Shown in pieces: positions 1 to 8,777 of a stretch of DNA of 64,000 bases (its first letter is position 1; every line of letters starts with the position of its first letter). The notes beneath the pieces are model-generated. The model saw only the letters and a list, made by a program, of their open reading frames with translations, was not told where the DNA came from and made no database searches. The stretch is from Pseudomonas chlororaphis (GTDB lineage: Bacteria; Pseudomonadota; Gammaproteobacteria; Pseudomonadales; Pseudomonadaceae), in the NCBI GenBank assembly GCA_001023535.1, contig CP011020.1:5342509-5406508 (forward strand), in the 5' to 3' direction. The position numbers and the translations under genes were made by a program.

Positions 1-455
1 GTGACCTGGACAACAAAACCGCGTTCGCCATGCTCTCGGCCAAGTACGGCGGCAACACCTTTTACGTCGGCCTGCAGAAAGTCGGCGGCGATGACGCGTG
101 GATGCGCGTCAACGGCACCAGCGGCGGCACCCTGGCCAACGACAGCTACAACTCCAGTTATGACAATGCCAAGGAAAAATCCTGGCAACTGCGCCACGAC
201 TTCAACTTCGCCGCCGTCGGCGTGCCGGGCCTGACCCTGATGAACCGCTACATCAGCGGCGACAACGTACACACCGCCACCGTCGACGATGGCAAGGAAT
301 GGGGCCGCGAAACCGAACTGGCCTACACCGTGCAGAGCGGCGCGCTGAAAAGCCTCAACGTGAAATGGCGCAACTCGACGATGCGGCGGGATTTCAGCAC
401 CAATGAGTTCGATGAGAACCGCATTTTCATCAGCTACCCGATCAGCTTGTTGTAA
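1..455 (+). CDS. OprD-family outer membrane porin, C-terminal part
   Basis: Only the last ~150 residues are in the window; the start lies upstream. The sequence has alternating amphipathic strands, the phrases 'LMNRYISGDN' and 'WGRETELAY', and a final strand ending 'FISYPISLL', as in OprD-type substrate-specific porins of Pseudomonas. Such porins sit in the outer membrane and admit small acids, amino acids or sugars. It precedes a uronate operon on the same strand, so a role in sugar-acid entry is plausible but inferred. A REP array separates the two, so co-transcription is not assured. The exact OprD/Occ subfamily cannot be told from this fragment. Confidence 0.85.
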   Translation, partial: DLDNKTAFAMLSAKYGGNTFYVGLQKVGGDDAWMRVNGTSGGTLANDSYNSSYDNAKEKSWQLRHDFNFAAVGVPGLTLMNRYISGDNVHTATVDDGKEWGRETELAYTVQSGALKSLNVKWRNSTMRRDFSTNEFDENRIFISYPISLL

Positions 456-504
456 GGCGGTTGCGGTGGGTCTGCTGATTCAGGTGGTGACGGTGCCACC
501 GTCT

Positions 505-932
505 TCGCGGGCAAGCCCGCTCCCACAGGGGATTTGTGCTGTACGCAAATCCCTGTGGCCGCTGAAGATCAGTGTGGGAGCGGGCTTGCTCGCGAAGGCA
601 TCGTCACATTCAACATCGATGCGGGCTGACCCAACGCTTTCGCGGGCAAGCCCGCTCCCACAGGGGATTTGTGCTGTACGTAAATTCCTGTGGCCGCTGA
701 AGATCAGTGTGGGAGCGAGCTTGCTCGCGAAGGCATCGTCAAATTCAACATCGATGCAAGCTGACCCAACGCTTTCGCGGGCAAGCCCGCTCCCACAGGG
801 GATTTGTGCTGTACGTAAATTCCTGTGGCCGCTGAAGATCAATGTGGGAGCGGGCTTGCTCGCGAAGGCATCGTCAAATTCAACATCGATGCAAGCTGAC
901 CCAACGCTTTCGCGGGCAAGTTCGCTCCCACA
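505..932. repeat. Tandem array of paired REP elements, 135-bp period
   Basis: The block starting tcgcgggcaagcccgctccc at 505 recurs at 640 and 775, with a degenerate half-copy at 910, so the period is exactly 135 bp. Each full unit holds that REP arm, a short hairpin spacer, the inverse arm (tgtgggagcgggcttgctcg and variants) and a unique linker. Copies 2 and 3 are nearly identical, and copy 1 differs at a handful of positions. This is a tandemly amplified REP doublet (REPIN-like), not a CRISPR. The remainder of the 588-bp gap (456-504 and 933-1042) shows no gene; 933-1042 should hold the promoter and leader of the next operon. Confidence 0.9.
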
Positions 933-1042
933 GGGAAATGGCGGCGTAGATGGGTTCGGTCGTTACCACGGCAAGGACTTTTTCCAGCGGTCAAAACGGC
1001 AACCTATAACTGATACCTCTCACTGTTCGCTCAGGTAACTCC

Positions 1043-1864
1043 ATGACTACCACACACATTCGTCATCCTTTCAATCGCCTGCTGTTGACCGGGGCCGCCG
1101 GCGGCCTGGGCAAGGTTCTGCGCGAACGCCTCAAGCCATTCGCCCGCCACATCCGCCTGTCCGACATTGCCAACATGGCCCCGGCCATCGATGAAAGTGA
1201 AGAGGTGATGCTGTGCGACCTGTCCGACAAACAGGCCGTGCACCAGTTGGTGGAAGGCGTCGATGCGATCCTGCACTTTGGCGGCGTGTCGGTTGAACGG
1301 CCATTCGAAGAAATCCTCGGGGCCAACATCAGCGGTGTGTTCCATCTTTATGAAGCGGCCCGCAAGCACGGGGTCAAGCGGGTGATTTTCGCCAGCTCCA
1401 ACCACGTGATCGGCTTCTACAAGCAGGACGAAGCCCTCGACGCCCTCTCCCCGCGTCGCCCGGACGGCTACTACGGTCTGTCCAAATCCTACGGCGAGGA
1501 CATGGCCAGTTTCTACTTCGATCGCTACGGCATCGAGACCGTGAGCATCCGCATCGGCTCATCGTTCAGCGAACCGCAGAACCGCCGGATGATGAGCACC
1601 TGGCTGAGCTTCGACGACCTGACCCAACTGATCGAATGCTCGCTCTACACCCCCGACGTCGGCCACACCGTGGTCTATGGCGTGTCGGCCAACCGCGACG
1701 TGTGGTGGGACAACAGCCACGCCGCGCACCTGGGCTACCAGCCCAAGGACAGTTCGGAAATCTTCCGCGCCAAGATCGAGGCACAGCCCATGCCGGCCGC
1801 CGATGACCCGGCCATGGTCTACCAGGGCGGGGCCTTCGTCGCGGCCGGCCCGTTCGACGACTGA
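1043..1864 (+). CDS. udh: NAD-dependent uronate dehydrogenase
   Basis: A 273-residue extended short-chain dehydrogenase. The N-terminal nucleotide-binding glycine motif GAAGGLG is at residues 17-23 and the catalytic YGLSK (Tyr144, Lys148) follows. Length and sequence match bacterial uronate dehydrogenases, which oxidise D-galacturonate or D-glucuronate to the aldaro-lactone using NAD+ in the cytoplasm. It is the first gene of a same-strand group with a lactonase and a TRAP transporter, which fits an oxidative uronate pathway toward galactarate/glucarate. The start is the first ATG, 5 nt after a weak AGGTAA-like site. Confidence 0.88.
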   Translation: MTTTHIRHPFNRLLLTGAAGGLGKVLRERLKPFARHIRLSDIANMAPAIDESEEVMLCDLSDKQAVHQLVEGVDAILHFGGVSVERPFEEILGANISGVFHLYEAARKHGVKRVIFASSNHVIGFYKQDEALDALSPRRPDGYYGLSKSYGEDMASFYFDRYGIETVSIRIGSSFSEPQNRRMMSTWLSFDDLTQLIECSLYTPDVGHTVVYGVSANRDVWWDNSHAAHLGYQPKDSSEIFRAKIEAQPMPAADDPAMVYQGGAFVAAGPFDD

Positions 1865-1906
1865 TCCGACTGTTTTCATGGGATACGAATGCACAAGGGA
1901 AGCACC

Positions 1907-2812
1907 ATGCAAGCCGAATTGATTGTCGATGCACGCAACGCCGTCGGGGAAAGCCCGGTGTGGGTGGCCGAGGAAAACGCCCTGTACTGGGTCGATATTC
2001 CCAGCGGCGGCCTGCAGTGCTGGAACGCCGGGACCGGCCAGTTCAAGGGCTGGCAGGCCCCGGAAATGCTCGCCTGCCTCGCCCGGCACCAGGACGGTGG
2101 TTGGGTCGCGGGCATGGAAAGCGGATTCTTCCGCCTGCATCCCCATGACGACGGCAGCCTGGACAGCGAACTGTGCGCCAGCGTCGAGCACAGCCGCCCC
2201 GACATGCGCCTGAACGACGGTCGCTGCGATCGCCAGGGACGCTTCTGGGCCGGCAGCATGGTGCTGAACATGGGCGCCAACGCCGAACAGGGCCGGCTGT
2301 ACCGCTATGAGCGTGGGCAGCGCAGCCCGGTGGAGGCGCAGTTGAGCGGTTTCATCGTGCCCAACGGCCTGGGGTTCAGCCCGGACGGCCGCACGATGTA
2401 CCTCTCGGATTCACACCCCCTGGTCCAGCGCATCTGGGCCTTCGACTATGACATCGACAGCGGCACCCCCTCGAACCGACGGCTGTTCGTCGACATGCAA
2501 CCGTTGCCCGGCCGCCCGGATGGCGCGGCAGTGGATGCAGACGGTTGCTACTGGATCTGCGCCAACGATGCCGGCCTGATCCATCGCTTCACTCCGGACG
2601 GCCGGCTCGACCGCTCGCTGTCCGTGCCGGTGAAGAAACCGACGATGTGCGCCTTTGGCGGCAGTCGCCTGGACACCTTGTTCGTCACCTCGATCCGCCC
2701 CGGTGACGACACCGACCCACAGTCCCTGGCCGGGGGCGTGTTCGCCCTCAACCCCGGCGTCAAGGGCCTGGCTGAACCGGCTTTCGGAGGGTTGAACCAC
2801 TCCGCGAGCTGA
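1907..2812 (+). CDS. SMP-30/gluconolactonase-family lactonase
   Basis: A 301-residue six-bladed propeller of the SMP-30/gluconolactonase/LRE family. Likely metal ligands are in GESPVW (Glu15), the NDGRCD loop, PNGLGFS and GRPDGAAVD. The family hydrolyses sugar lactones with a divalent metal. Beside udh, the natural substrate would be the galactaro- or glucaro-lactone made by that enzyme; this is inferred from position. An ATG 18 nt upstream (1889) is also in frame, but an AAGGGA site lies ~6 nt before 1907, so 1907 is preferred. Confidence 0.82.
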   Translation: MQAELIVDARNAVGESPVWVAEENALYWVDIPSGGLQCWNAGTGQFKGWQAPEMLACLARHQDGGWVAGMESGFFRLHPHDDGSLDSELCASVEHSRPDMRLNDGRCDRQGRFWAGSMVLNMGANAEQGRLYRYERGQRSPVEAQLSGFIVPNGLGFSPDGRTMYLSDSHPLVQRIWAFDYDIDSGTPSNRRLFVDMQPLPGRPDGAAVDADGCYWICANDAGLIHRFTPDGRLDRSLSVPVKKPTMCAFGGSRLDTLFVTSIRPGDDTDPQSLAGGVFALNPGVKGLAEPAFGGLNHSAS

Positions 2813-2870
2813 CCTGCAGTGCCGCTTCACTGGATGAGCCCCATAAAAAAAACAAGACTGGAGATTGACC

Positions 2871-3839
2871 ATGAATTTCAAACGCACGCTTCTGATCGCA
2901 GCATTGCCCCTGGCCTTTCTGGCGCAGGCGGCTCACGCCCTCGATATCAAGATCGCCGACATCCACCCCAAGGGCTACCCGACCGTGGTCGCCGAGGAAT
3001 CCATGGGTAAAACTCTGGAGAAAGAGAGCAACGGCGAGCTGAAGTTCAAGTATTTCCCAGGTGGCGTCCTGGGCTCTGAGAAAGAAGTCATCGAGCAGAT
3101 GCAAGCCGGCGCGATCCAGATGTCTCGCGTCAGCCTGGGGATCGTCGGCCCTGTGGTCCCGGACGTGAACGTCTTCAACATGCCATTCATCTTCCGTGAC
3201 CAGGCGCACATGCGCGCTGTCATCGACGGTGAAGTGGGCGATGCGATCCTCGACCGGATCACCAACTCCGAGTTCGGCCTGGTGGCCCTGGCCTGGATGG
3301 ATGGCGGCACGCGCAACCTCTACACCAAGAAGCCAGTACGCAAGCTCGAAGACCTCAAAGGCATGAAGATTCGCGTGCAAGGCAACCCGATGTTCATCGA
3401 GACCATCAACGCCATGGGCGGCAACGGCATCGCCATGGACACCGGCGAAATCTTCAGCGCCTTGCAGACCGGCGTGATCGACGGCGCGGAAAACAACCCA
3501 CCGACCATGCTTGAACACAACCACTACCAGAACGCCAAGTTCTACAGCCTCACCGGCCACCTGATCCTGCCCGAGCCGATCGTGATGTCGAAGATCACCT
3601 GGAACAAGCTCACCCCAGAGCAGCAGGACATGGTGAAAAAGGCGGCCAAGGCAGCCCAGGCAGAAGAGCGCGTGCTGTGGGACAAGAAGTCCGCCGCCAG
3701 TGAAGAAAAACTCAAGGCCGCCGGCGTCGAGTTCATCACCGTCGACAAGAAACCTTTCTACGACGCCACCGCACCGATCCGGGCCAAATACGGCGCGCCG
3801 TATGCCGATCTGATCAAGCGTATCGAAGCGGTCCAGTAA
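2871..3839 (+). CDS. TRAP transporter substrate-binding protein, DctP family
   Basis: A 322-residue periplasmic binding protein with a clear signal peptide (MNFKRTLLIAA, then a hydrophobic stretch ending AHA) and a DctP-type mature domain. The conserved arginine region 'GMKIRVQGNPMF' is where TRAP proteins bind the substrate carboxylate. It leads a complete P-Q-M set. Given udh upstream, the ligand is probably a uronate such as galacturonate or glucuronate. The start at 2871 is preferred over a TTG at 2865 because a GGAG site lies ~8 nt upstream. Confidence 0.9.
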   Translation: MNFKRTLLIAALPLAFLAQAAHALDIKIADIHPKGYPTVVAEESMGKTLEKESNGELKFKYFPGGVLGSEKEVIEQMQAGAIQMSRVSLGIVGPVVPDVNVFNMPFIFRDQAHMRAVIDGEVGDAILDRITNSEFGLVALAWMDGGTRNLYTKKPVRKLEDLKGMKIRVQGNPMFIETINAMGGNGIAMDTGEIFSALQTGVIDGAENNPPTMLEHNHYQNAKFYSLTGHLILPEPIVMSKITWNKLTPEQQDMVKKAAKAAQAEERVLWDKKSAASEEKLKAAGVEFITVDKKPFYDATAPIRAKYGAPYADLIKRIEAVQ

Positions 3840-3915
3840 CCCCCTCTGGATCTGAACTCATGACAAGGCTGGGCGTGCCGTGGTTAAAAGGCGCGCCCGG
3901 TTACGGTGGAACCCG

Positions 3916-4443
3916 ATGAAGAATTTACTGCTGCGTATCAACGACACGATTTACATGACGTGCATCTGGGTGGCCGGCCTTTCTGTCCTCGCCGTTGCGC
4001 TGATGATTCCGTGGGGGGTGTTTGCCCGCTACGTACTCGGTACCGGCTCAAGCTGGCCGGAGCCCACCGCCATCTTGCTGATGATCGTATTTACGTTCAT
4101 CGGTGCAGCCGCCAGCTACCGCTCCGGCTCGCACATGGCCGTGGACATGGTCACCAGCCGCCTGCCCCCGCACTGGCAAACCCTGGCTTCGGTTTTCACC
4201 CAGCTCCTGATGGCGGCGGTGTGCATTTTCATGACTATCTGGGGCACCAAGCTGTGCATGACCACCTGGAATCAATTCATGAGCGCAATCCCCACCTTGC
4301 GCGTCGGCATCACCTACATGCCGATCCCGATCGGGGGTTTCCTGACACTGATTTTTGTCCTGGAAAAACTCTTGCTGGGTGATCAAAGCAAGCGTCGGGT
4401 CGTGCAGTTCGACCTGGTCGAAGAAAACGAAGGTGCCGCTTAA
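3916..4443 (+). CDS. TRAP transporter small permease, DctQ family
   Basis: A 175-residue protein with four predicted membrane helices (about residues 14-35, 50-70, 90-112 and 130-152), typical of the small DctQ subunit that supports the DctM channel in the inner membrane. A GTG at 3880 would extend it by 12 basic residues, but the ATG at 3916 has a GGTGGA site 5 nt upstream and starts MKNLLLRIND as in relatives. Its stop overlaps the next start by one base (TAATG), so translation with dctM is coupled. Confidence 0.88.
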   Translation: MKNLLLRINDTIYMTCIWVAGLSVLAVALMIPWGVFARYVLGTGSSWPEPTAILLMIVFTFIGAAASYRSGSHMAVDMVTSRLPPHWQTLASVFTQLLMAAVCIFMTIWGTKLCMTTWNQFMSAIPTLRVGITYMPIPIGGFLTLIFVLEKLLLGDQSKRRVVQFDLVEENEGAA

Positions 4444-5723
4444 TGGACGCTCTGATTCTGCTGGGCAGTTTTTTGTTGTTGATCATGATCGGCATGCCGG
4501 TCGCCTATGCGCTGGGCGCCGCCGCCCTGATCGGGGCGTGGTGGATCGATATTCCGTTCCAGGCCATGATGATTCAGATAACCGGCGGCGTGAACAAGTT
4601 CTCGTTGTTGGCTATTCCCTTCTTCGTCCTGGCGGGCGCGATCATGGCCGAGGGCGGCATGTCCCGCCGACTGGTGGCATTTGCCAGCGTGTTGGTAGGC
4701 TTCGTGCGCGGTGGCCTGTCATTGGTCAACCTGGTGGCTTCAAGTTTTTTTGGCGCGATCTCCGGCTCCTCCGTAGCCGATACCGCCTCGGTCGGTTCGG
4801 TGCTGATTCCGGAAATGGAACGCCGCGGCTATCCGCGTGAGTTCGCCACCGCCGTCACCGTCAGTGGTTCGGTGCAAGCGTTGCTGACACCTCCCAGCCA
4901 CAACGCGGTGCTGTACTCCCTCGCCGCTGGCGGCACCGTTTCCATCGGCTCGCTGTTCATGGCCGGCATCGTCCCCGGCATCATGATGAACCTCTGCCTG
5001 ATGGCGCTGTGCCTGGTCTTTGCGAGAAAGCGCAACTACCCCAAGGGCGAGGTCATTCCGCTCAAACAAGCGTTGAAGATCTGCAAGGAAGCCATGTGGG
5101 GCATGATGACGTTGTTCATCATCCTTGGCGGCATCCTCTCGGGTGTTTTCACGGCCACCGAATCGGCCGCCATTGCCGTGGTGTGGGCTTTCTTCGTGAC
5201 CATGTGCATCTATCGCGACTACAAGTGGAGTGAGTTGCCGAAACTGATGCACCGTACGGTACGCACCATCTCCATCGTGATGATCCTGATCGGCTTCGCC
5301 GCCAGTTTCGGCTACATCATGACGCTGATGGAAATTCCGGCGAAGATCACCACCGCATTCCTGACGCTATCGGACAACCGCTACGTGATCCTGATGTGCA
5401 TCAACGTGATGTTGCTGCTGCTGGGCACCGTGATGGACATGGCGCCGCTGATCCTGATCCTGACACCGATCCTGATGCCGGTGATCATGGGTATCGGCGT
5501 GGATCCGGTGCAGTTCGGCATGATCATGCTGGTGAACCTGGGTATCGGCCTGATCACGCCACCGGTGGGTGCGGTGTTGTTCGTGGGTTCCGCCATCGGC
5601 AAGGTCAGCATCGAAAGCACGGTCAAGGCCCTGCTGCCGTTCTACGCCATGCTGTTCCTGGTGCTGATGCTGGTGACTTATGTCCCCGCCATTTCACTCT
5701 GGTTGCCGCATTTGGTGTTGTAA
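4443..5723 (+). CDS. TRAP transporter large permease, DctM family
   Basis: A 426-residue, highly hydrophobic protein with about 12 membrane spans, the DctM length. It contains the family phrases 'SGSSVADTASVG', 'FTATESAAIAVVWA' and 'LGIGLITPPVGAVLF'. It forms the sodium-coupled inner-membrane pathway for the substrate delivered by the DctP protein. Last gene of the uronate group; a long inverted repeat starting 23 nt downstream may end the transcript. Confidence 0.92.
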   Translation: MDALILLGSFLLLIMIGMPVAYALGAAALIGAWWIDIPFQAMMIQITGGVNKFSLLAIPFFVLAGAIMAEGGMSRRLVAFASVLVGFVRGGLSLVNLVASSFFGAISGSSVADTASVGSVLIPEMERRGYPREFATAVTVSGSVQALLTPPSHNAVLYSLAAGGTVSIGSLFMAGIVPGIMMNLCLMALCLVFARKRNYPKGEVIPLKQALKICKEAMWGMMTLFIILGGILSGVFTATESAAIAVVWAFFVTMCIYRDYKWSELPKLMHRTVRTISIVMILIGFAASFGYIMTLMEIPAKITTAFLTLSDNRYVILMCINVMLLLLGTVMDMAPLILILTPILMPVIMGIGVDPVQFGMIMLVNLGIGLITPPVGAVLFVGSAIGKVSIESTVKALLPFYAMLFLVLMLVTYVPAISLWLPHLVL

Positions 5724-5745
5724 TCACAGTCAACAAAAAATCCCC

Positions 5746-5879
5746 TTGTGGCGAGGGGATTCATCCCCGTAGGGCTGCGCAGCAGCCCCATCACAGCAGA
5801 CTCAATCTGCCTGACACAGCGAGTCGGCAGGTCTTGGGGCTGCTGCGCAGCCCTACGGGGATAAATCCCCTCGCCACAA
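5746..5879. repeat. Long REP-type inverted repeat, gtggcgaggg class
   Basis: Two 44-nt arms (5746-5789 and 5836-5879) are reverse complements except for one position, around a 46-nt loop. The outer part is ttgtggcgaggggat and the inner part is gggctgcgcagc. The same class recurs at 8644, 14446, 37075 and 47524. It follows dctM and precedes the aldose epimerase, so it could form a hairpin that stops or stabilises transcripts. Confidence 0.88.
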
Positions 5880-5921
5880 CAGCGTTCGCATCAGAATTTT
5901 TGCTCAGTAGGCAAGATCATC

Positions 5922-6791
5922 ATGACGCCCCCCCTATTGCACCTCAAAGACCAACTCACCCACCTCACCCTGGCCCCGCACTTGGGCGCCAGCCTCGTGG
6001 ACTGGACCTTGCTCGGCAACGGCGCCCCGCTGCTACGCCCGAGTGCCCCCGATGCCGTGGACAACGGCCTGCCCGGCAAGCTCGGCGGCTTCCCGCTGAT
6101 CCCGTGGTCGAACCGTATCGCCCAAGGCGGTTTCGACTGCCCGTCCGGCTGGCTGGCCCTGGACGCCAACAGTGCCAACGACCCGTTTCCGATCCATGGC
6201 AGTGCCTGGCAGCAACCCTGGCAAGTGACCGAACACAGCGAACAGGAAGCGTTGCTGCAACTGGACAGCCGCACCCCGTTCGCCTACTGCGCCAGCCTGC
6301 GGATTCGCTTGGACGGCGGCCAGTTGCAAATCGCTTTGCACGTCACTCACCTGGCCGAACAGGCGGCGTGGCATGGGTTGGGCCTGCACCCGTACTTTCC
6401 GCGCACGGCCGGTACACGCCTGCAAACCCGCGCCAGCGAAGTGTGGTTGTGCGACAGCACGAAAATGCCGACCGAACGCACGGACGTGCCGGCCGACTGG
6501 AACTTCCAGCAACCCCGCCCGCTGCCGGACACCCTGGTCGACAATGGCTTCGGAGGTTGGAACGGGCACTGCCTGATCCAGCAACCGGACTTGGGCTATG
6601 AACTGGAGTGCCGGGCCAGCGGCAGCGACTACTTCCTGCTCTACTGCCCGGTGGACCTGGGGTTCTTTTGCATCGAACCGGTCAGCCACCCGGTCAACGC
6701 CCACCACCTGCCAGGACGGCCGGGGTTGCGCTTGCTGGAGCAAGGGCAGTCGGTGGCGCTGGGGTTTTCGATGCAGTGCAGGCCGCTATAA
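5922..6791 (+). CDS. Aldose 1-epimerase (galactose mutarotase family)
   Basis: A 289-residue cytoplasmic protein of the galactose-mutarotase fold. The GLGLHPYFPR segment (near residue 150) carries the family's catalytic histidine, and 'FCIEPVSHPVNA' near the C-terminus includes the usual catalytic glutamate. It interconverts alpha and beta anomers of sugars. Downstream of udh it may supply the pyranose anomer used by the dehydrogenase, but the REP hairpin between them makes a shared transcript uncertain. Exact substrate unknown. Confidence 0.82.
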   Translation: MTPPLLHLKDQLTHLTLAPHLGASLVDWTLLGNGAPLLRPSAPDAVDNGLPGKLGGFPLIPWSNRIAQGGFDCPSGWLALDANSANDPFPIHGSAWQQPWQVTEHSEQEALLQLDSRTPFAYCASLRIRLDGGQLQIALHVTHLAEQAAWHGLGLHPYFPRTAGTRLQTRASEVWLCDSTKMPTERTDVPADWNFQQPRPLPDTLVDNGFGGWNGHCLIQQPDLGYELECRASGSDYFLLYCPVDLGFFCIEPVSHPVNAHHLPGRPGLRLLEQGQSVALGFSMQCRPL

Positions 6792-6836
6792 CCCCTCCTC
6801 GCCTGGACTGGGTTCTCACAAAAAAAGCACATGCAG

Positions 6837-7637
6837 CTACGCCCGAACCCACATGTACACCGCCACCCCCAGGCAGATCGCGGCAAACCCCACTTGCAGC
6901 ACCCGGGCCGGGACGCGAGCCGCCAGGCGCCGGCCCAGCACCATGCCAACGATGCTGGCCACGATGAACACCGCGCCGACCTGGTCGATACGCACCCCGG
7001 CATGAAAGGCCCCTACCACGCCGATCAGCGAAATCAGGCTGATGACCATCAGCGAGGTGGCGACGATCCCGCGCATCTGCACGTCGGTCAGTTGCTTGAA
7101 CGCCGGCACGATGAGGAAACCGCCGCCCACGCCCAGCAGGCCGGACACCACGCCGGTCACCGCGCCGAGCGTTGCCAGCGTGGCGGTGCAGCGCGGGGTC
7201 CAGGCCAGGCGCCCGGTCTGGCGGTCGAGCATGCAATTCTTCTGGCCCCAACTGGCCGCGCCGTGGTCGCTTGGCCCGGACTGCGGGGTTTCCCGGCGCA
7301 ACATGCGCGCCGCTACCAGCACCATCAGCAGGCTGAACAGGATCATCAGAATCTTTTCCGAGAGCTGATGGGCCAGGAAGATGCCCAGCGGCGAAAACAC
7401 CGCCCCCAGCAGCGCGATCAGCAACGCCGCGCGATAACGCACCAGGCCATGGCGCAGGCCATCGATGGCGCCCACCGCCGCCGCACTGCCCACGGCGAAC
7501 AACGCCACGGGCGCGGCTTGGGTCATGGTCAAGCCCAGCCCCAGCACCAACGCCGGAACCGCGAGGATCCCACCGCCCGCCCCCGTCAAACCCAGGACCA
7601 GGCCCATGGCCACGCCGAAAAAACTCGCCAGTAACAT
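6837..7637 (-). CDS. TauE/SafE-family sulfite exporter
   Basis: A 266-residue integral membrane protein with about eight spans and the two glycine-rich repeats of the TauE/SafE family (GLTGAGGGILAVP near residue 20 and GLLGVGGGFLIVP near residue 155). These proteins export sulfite or organosulfonates. It is divergent from a persulfide-dioxygenase-like hydrolase across 137 bp. In the blh-type loci of other bacteria, sulfite made by the dioxygenase leaves through this exporter. Confidence 0.87.
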   Translation of the reverse strand: MLLASFFGVAMGLVLGLTGAGGGILAVPALVLGLGLTMTQAAPVALFAVGSAAAVGAIDGLRHGLVRYRAALLIALLGAVFSPLGIFLAHQLSEKILMILFSLLMVLVAARMLRRETPQSGPSDHGAASWGQKNCMLDRQTGRLAWTPRCTATLATLGAVTGVVSGLLGVGGGFLIVPAFKQLTDVQMRGIVATSLMVISLISLIGVVGAFHAGVRIDQVGAVFIVASIVGMVLGRRLAARVPARVLQVGFAAICLGVAVYMWVRA

Positions 7638-7657
7638 AAGTCTCTCTCACGCCGCGC

Positions 7658-7682
7658 GCACCTGTTGGCAGGTGCGATCGCA
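7658..7682. promoter_or_regulatory. Candidate operator between the exporter and the hydrolase
   Basis: A 7-bp inverted repeat (gcacctg/caggtgc, 4-nt loop) overlaps a perfect palindrome tgcgatcgca at 7673-7682 inside the divergent intergenic region. Its position suits a regulator of both genes. No regulator gene adjoins it, and the motif does not match a BigR/SqrR site known to me. Weak evidence. Confidence 0.25.
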
Positions 7683-7774
7683 TTTGCAGGACGCCGTGGC
7701 CCTCACTAAGCTGCGGACCATATGTTGTAAACCTTACGGGTTGCAACCGCTTCTTCCCCTACAGGTTCGCTGTC

Positions 7775-8638
7775 ATGCCCGCGCAGATCCAAGGCTTTCT
7801 CGACCCCGCATCCAAGACCTACACCTATGTCGTGTATGAGCACGACGGCGGGCAATGCGCAGTGGTCGATCCGGTACTCGACTACGATCCGGCTTCGGGG
7901 CGCAGCGCGACGACACAGGCCGACCGTATCGTCGCGTTCGTGGCCGAACACCGCTTGACCGTGCAATGGCTGCTGGAAACCCACGCCCATGCCGATCACC
8001 TGTCCGCCGCGCCCTATCTGCGCCGCGTATTGGGTGGCCGGATCGCCATCGGCCACGCCATCGACCGGGTCCAGCGGGTGTTCAAGACGCTGTTCAACCT
8101 TGAACCGCAATTTGCCGTGGACGGCTCGCAGTTCGACCACCTGTTCGCCGCCGACGAATCCTTCGCCATCGGCAACCTCAAGGCCACCGCCCTGCATGTG
8201 CCCGGCCATACCCCGGCGGACATGGCCTACCTGATCGATGGGGACGTGATCCTGGTTGGGGACACGCTGTTCATGCCCGACGTCGGCACCGCTCGCTGCG
8301 ACTTTCCTGGCGGCGACGCCCACCAGCTCTACGCGTCGATCCGCAAGCTGCTGGCATTCCCCACCGGCGTGCGGCTCTACGTGTGCCACGACTACCCGCC
8401 AGAGCACCGCGAACCCCAGTGCATGAGCACCGTGGGCGAACAACGCCAACACAACATCCACATTCACGACGGCATCGACGAAGCCACGTTCGTGGCCATG
8501 CGTACCCAGCGCGACGGCACGCTGGGCATGCCGACGCTGTTGTTGCCTGCGGTGCAGGTGAACGTGCGGGCCGGGCATCTGCCGCCGGCCGAAGACAATG
8601 GCGTGACGTACCTGAAGATTCCGATCAATCAGTTGTAG
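7775..8638 (+). CDS. MBL-fold persulfide dioxygenase-like hydrolase (ETHE1/Blh type)
   Basis: A 287-residue metallo-beta-lactamase-fold protein. THAHADHL gives His70, His72, Asp74 and His75; further ligand candidates are His145 (PGHTP), Asp163 (VGDTLF) and His205 (CHDY). ETHE1-type enzymes use a single iron to oxidise glutathione persulfide to sulfite and glutathione. The 'MPDVGTARCDFPGGD' segment is typical of this branch rather than glyoxalase II. Divergent from the sulfite exporter. No fused rhodanese domain is present. Confidence 0.8.
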   Translation: MPAQIQGFLDPASKTYTYVVYEHDGGQCAVVDPVLDYDPASGRSATTQADRIVAFVAEHRLTVQWLLETHAHADHLSAAPYLRRVLGGRIAIGHAIDRVQRVFKTLFNLEPQFAVDGSQFDHLFAADESFAIGNLKATALHVPGHTPADMAYLIDGDVILVGDTLFMPDVGTARCDFPGGDAHQLYASIRKLLAFPTGVRLYVCHDYPPEHREPQCMSTVGEQRQHNIHIHDGIDEATFVAMRTQRDGTLGMPTLLLPAVQVNVRAGHLPPAEDNGVTYLKIPINQL

Positions 8639-8643
8639 AAGTA

Positions 8644-8773
8644 TGGGGCTGCTGCGCAGCCCAGCGGGAGCAAGCTCCCTCGCCACAGGACGATGTTCGA
8701 TCCGGTACCGGCCCGCCAGTTACCTTCCCCGTGGCGAGGGAGCTTGCTCCCGCTGGGGCGCGAAGCGGCCCCA
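8644..8773. repeat. REP-type inverted repeat, gtggcgaggg class
   Basis: Arms at 8644-8686 and 8731-8773 (43 nt each) pair through gggagcaagctccctcgcca and its complement. They fill the gap between the convergent ends of the hydrolase gene and bkdR, where a hairpin could terminate both transcripts. Confidence 0.85.
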
Positions 8774-8777
8774 ATCT

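Noticed and set aside
505..932. Possible CRISPR array
   Set aside because: The period is 135 bp and the linkers are repeated too, so there are no unique spacers; the repeats are REP arms and no cas gene is near.
403..1038. A 211-residue open frame with threefold protein repeats (ASPLPQGICAVR)
   Set aside because: It is the translation of the REP array. The repeats are DNA-level, and both strands give such frames.
7697..7712. Sigma54 promoter before the persulfide dioxygenase-like gene
   Set aside because: GG and GC spacing is right, but the conserved A and TT bases are missing; not strong enough to list as a feature.
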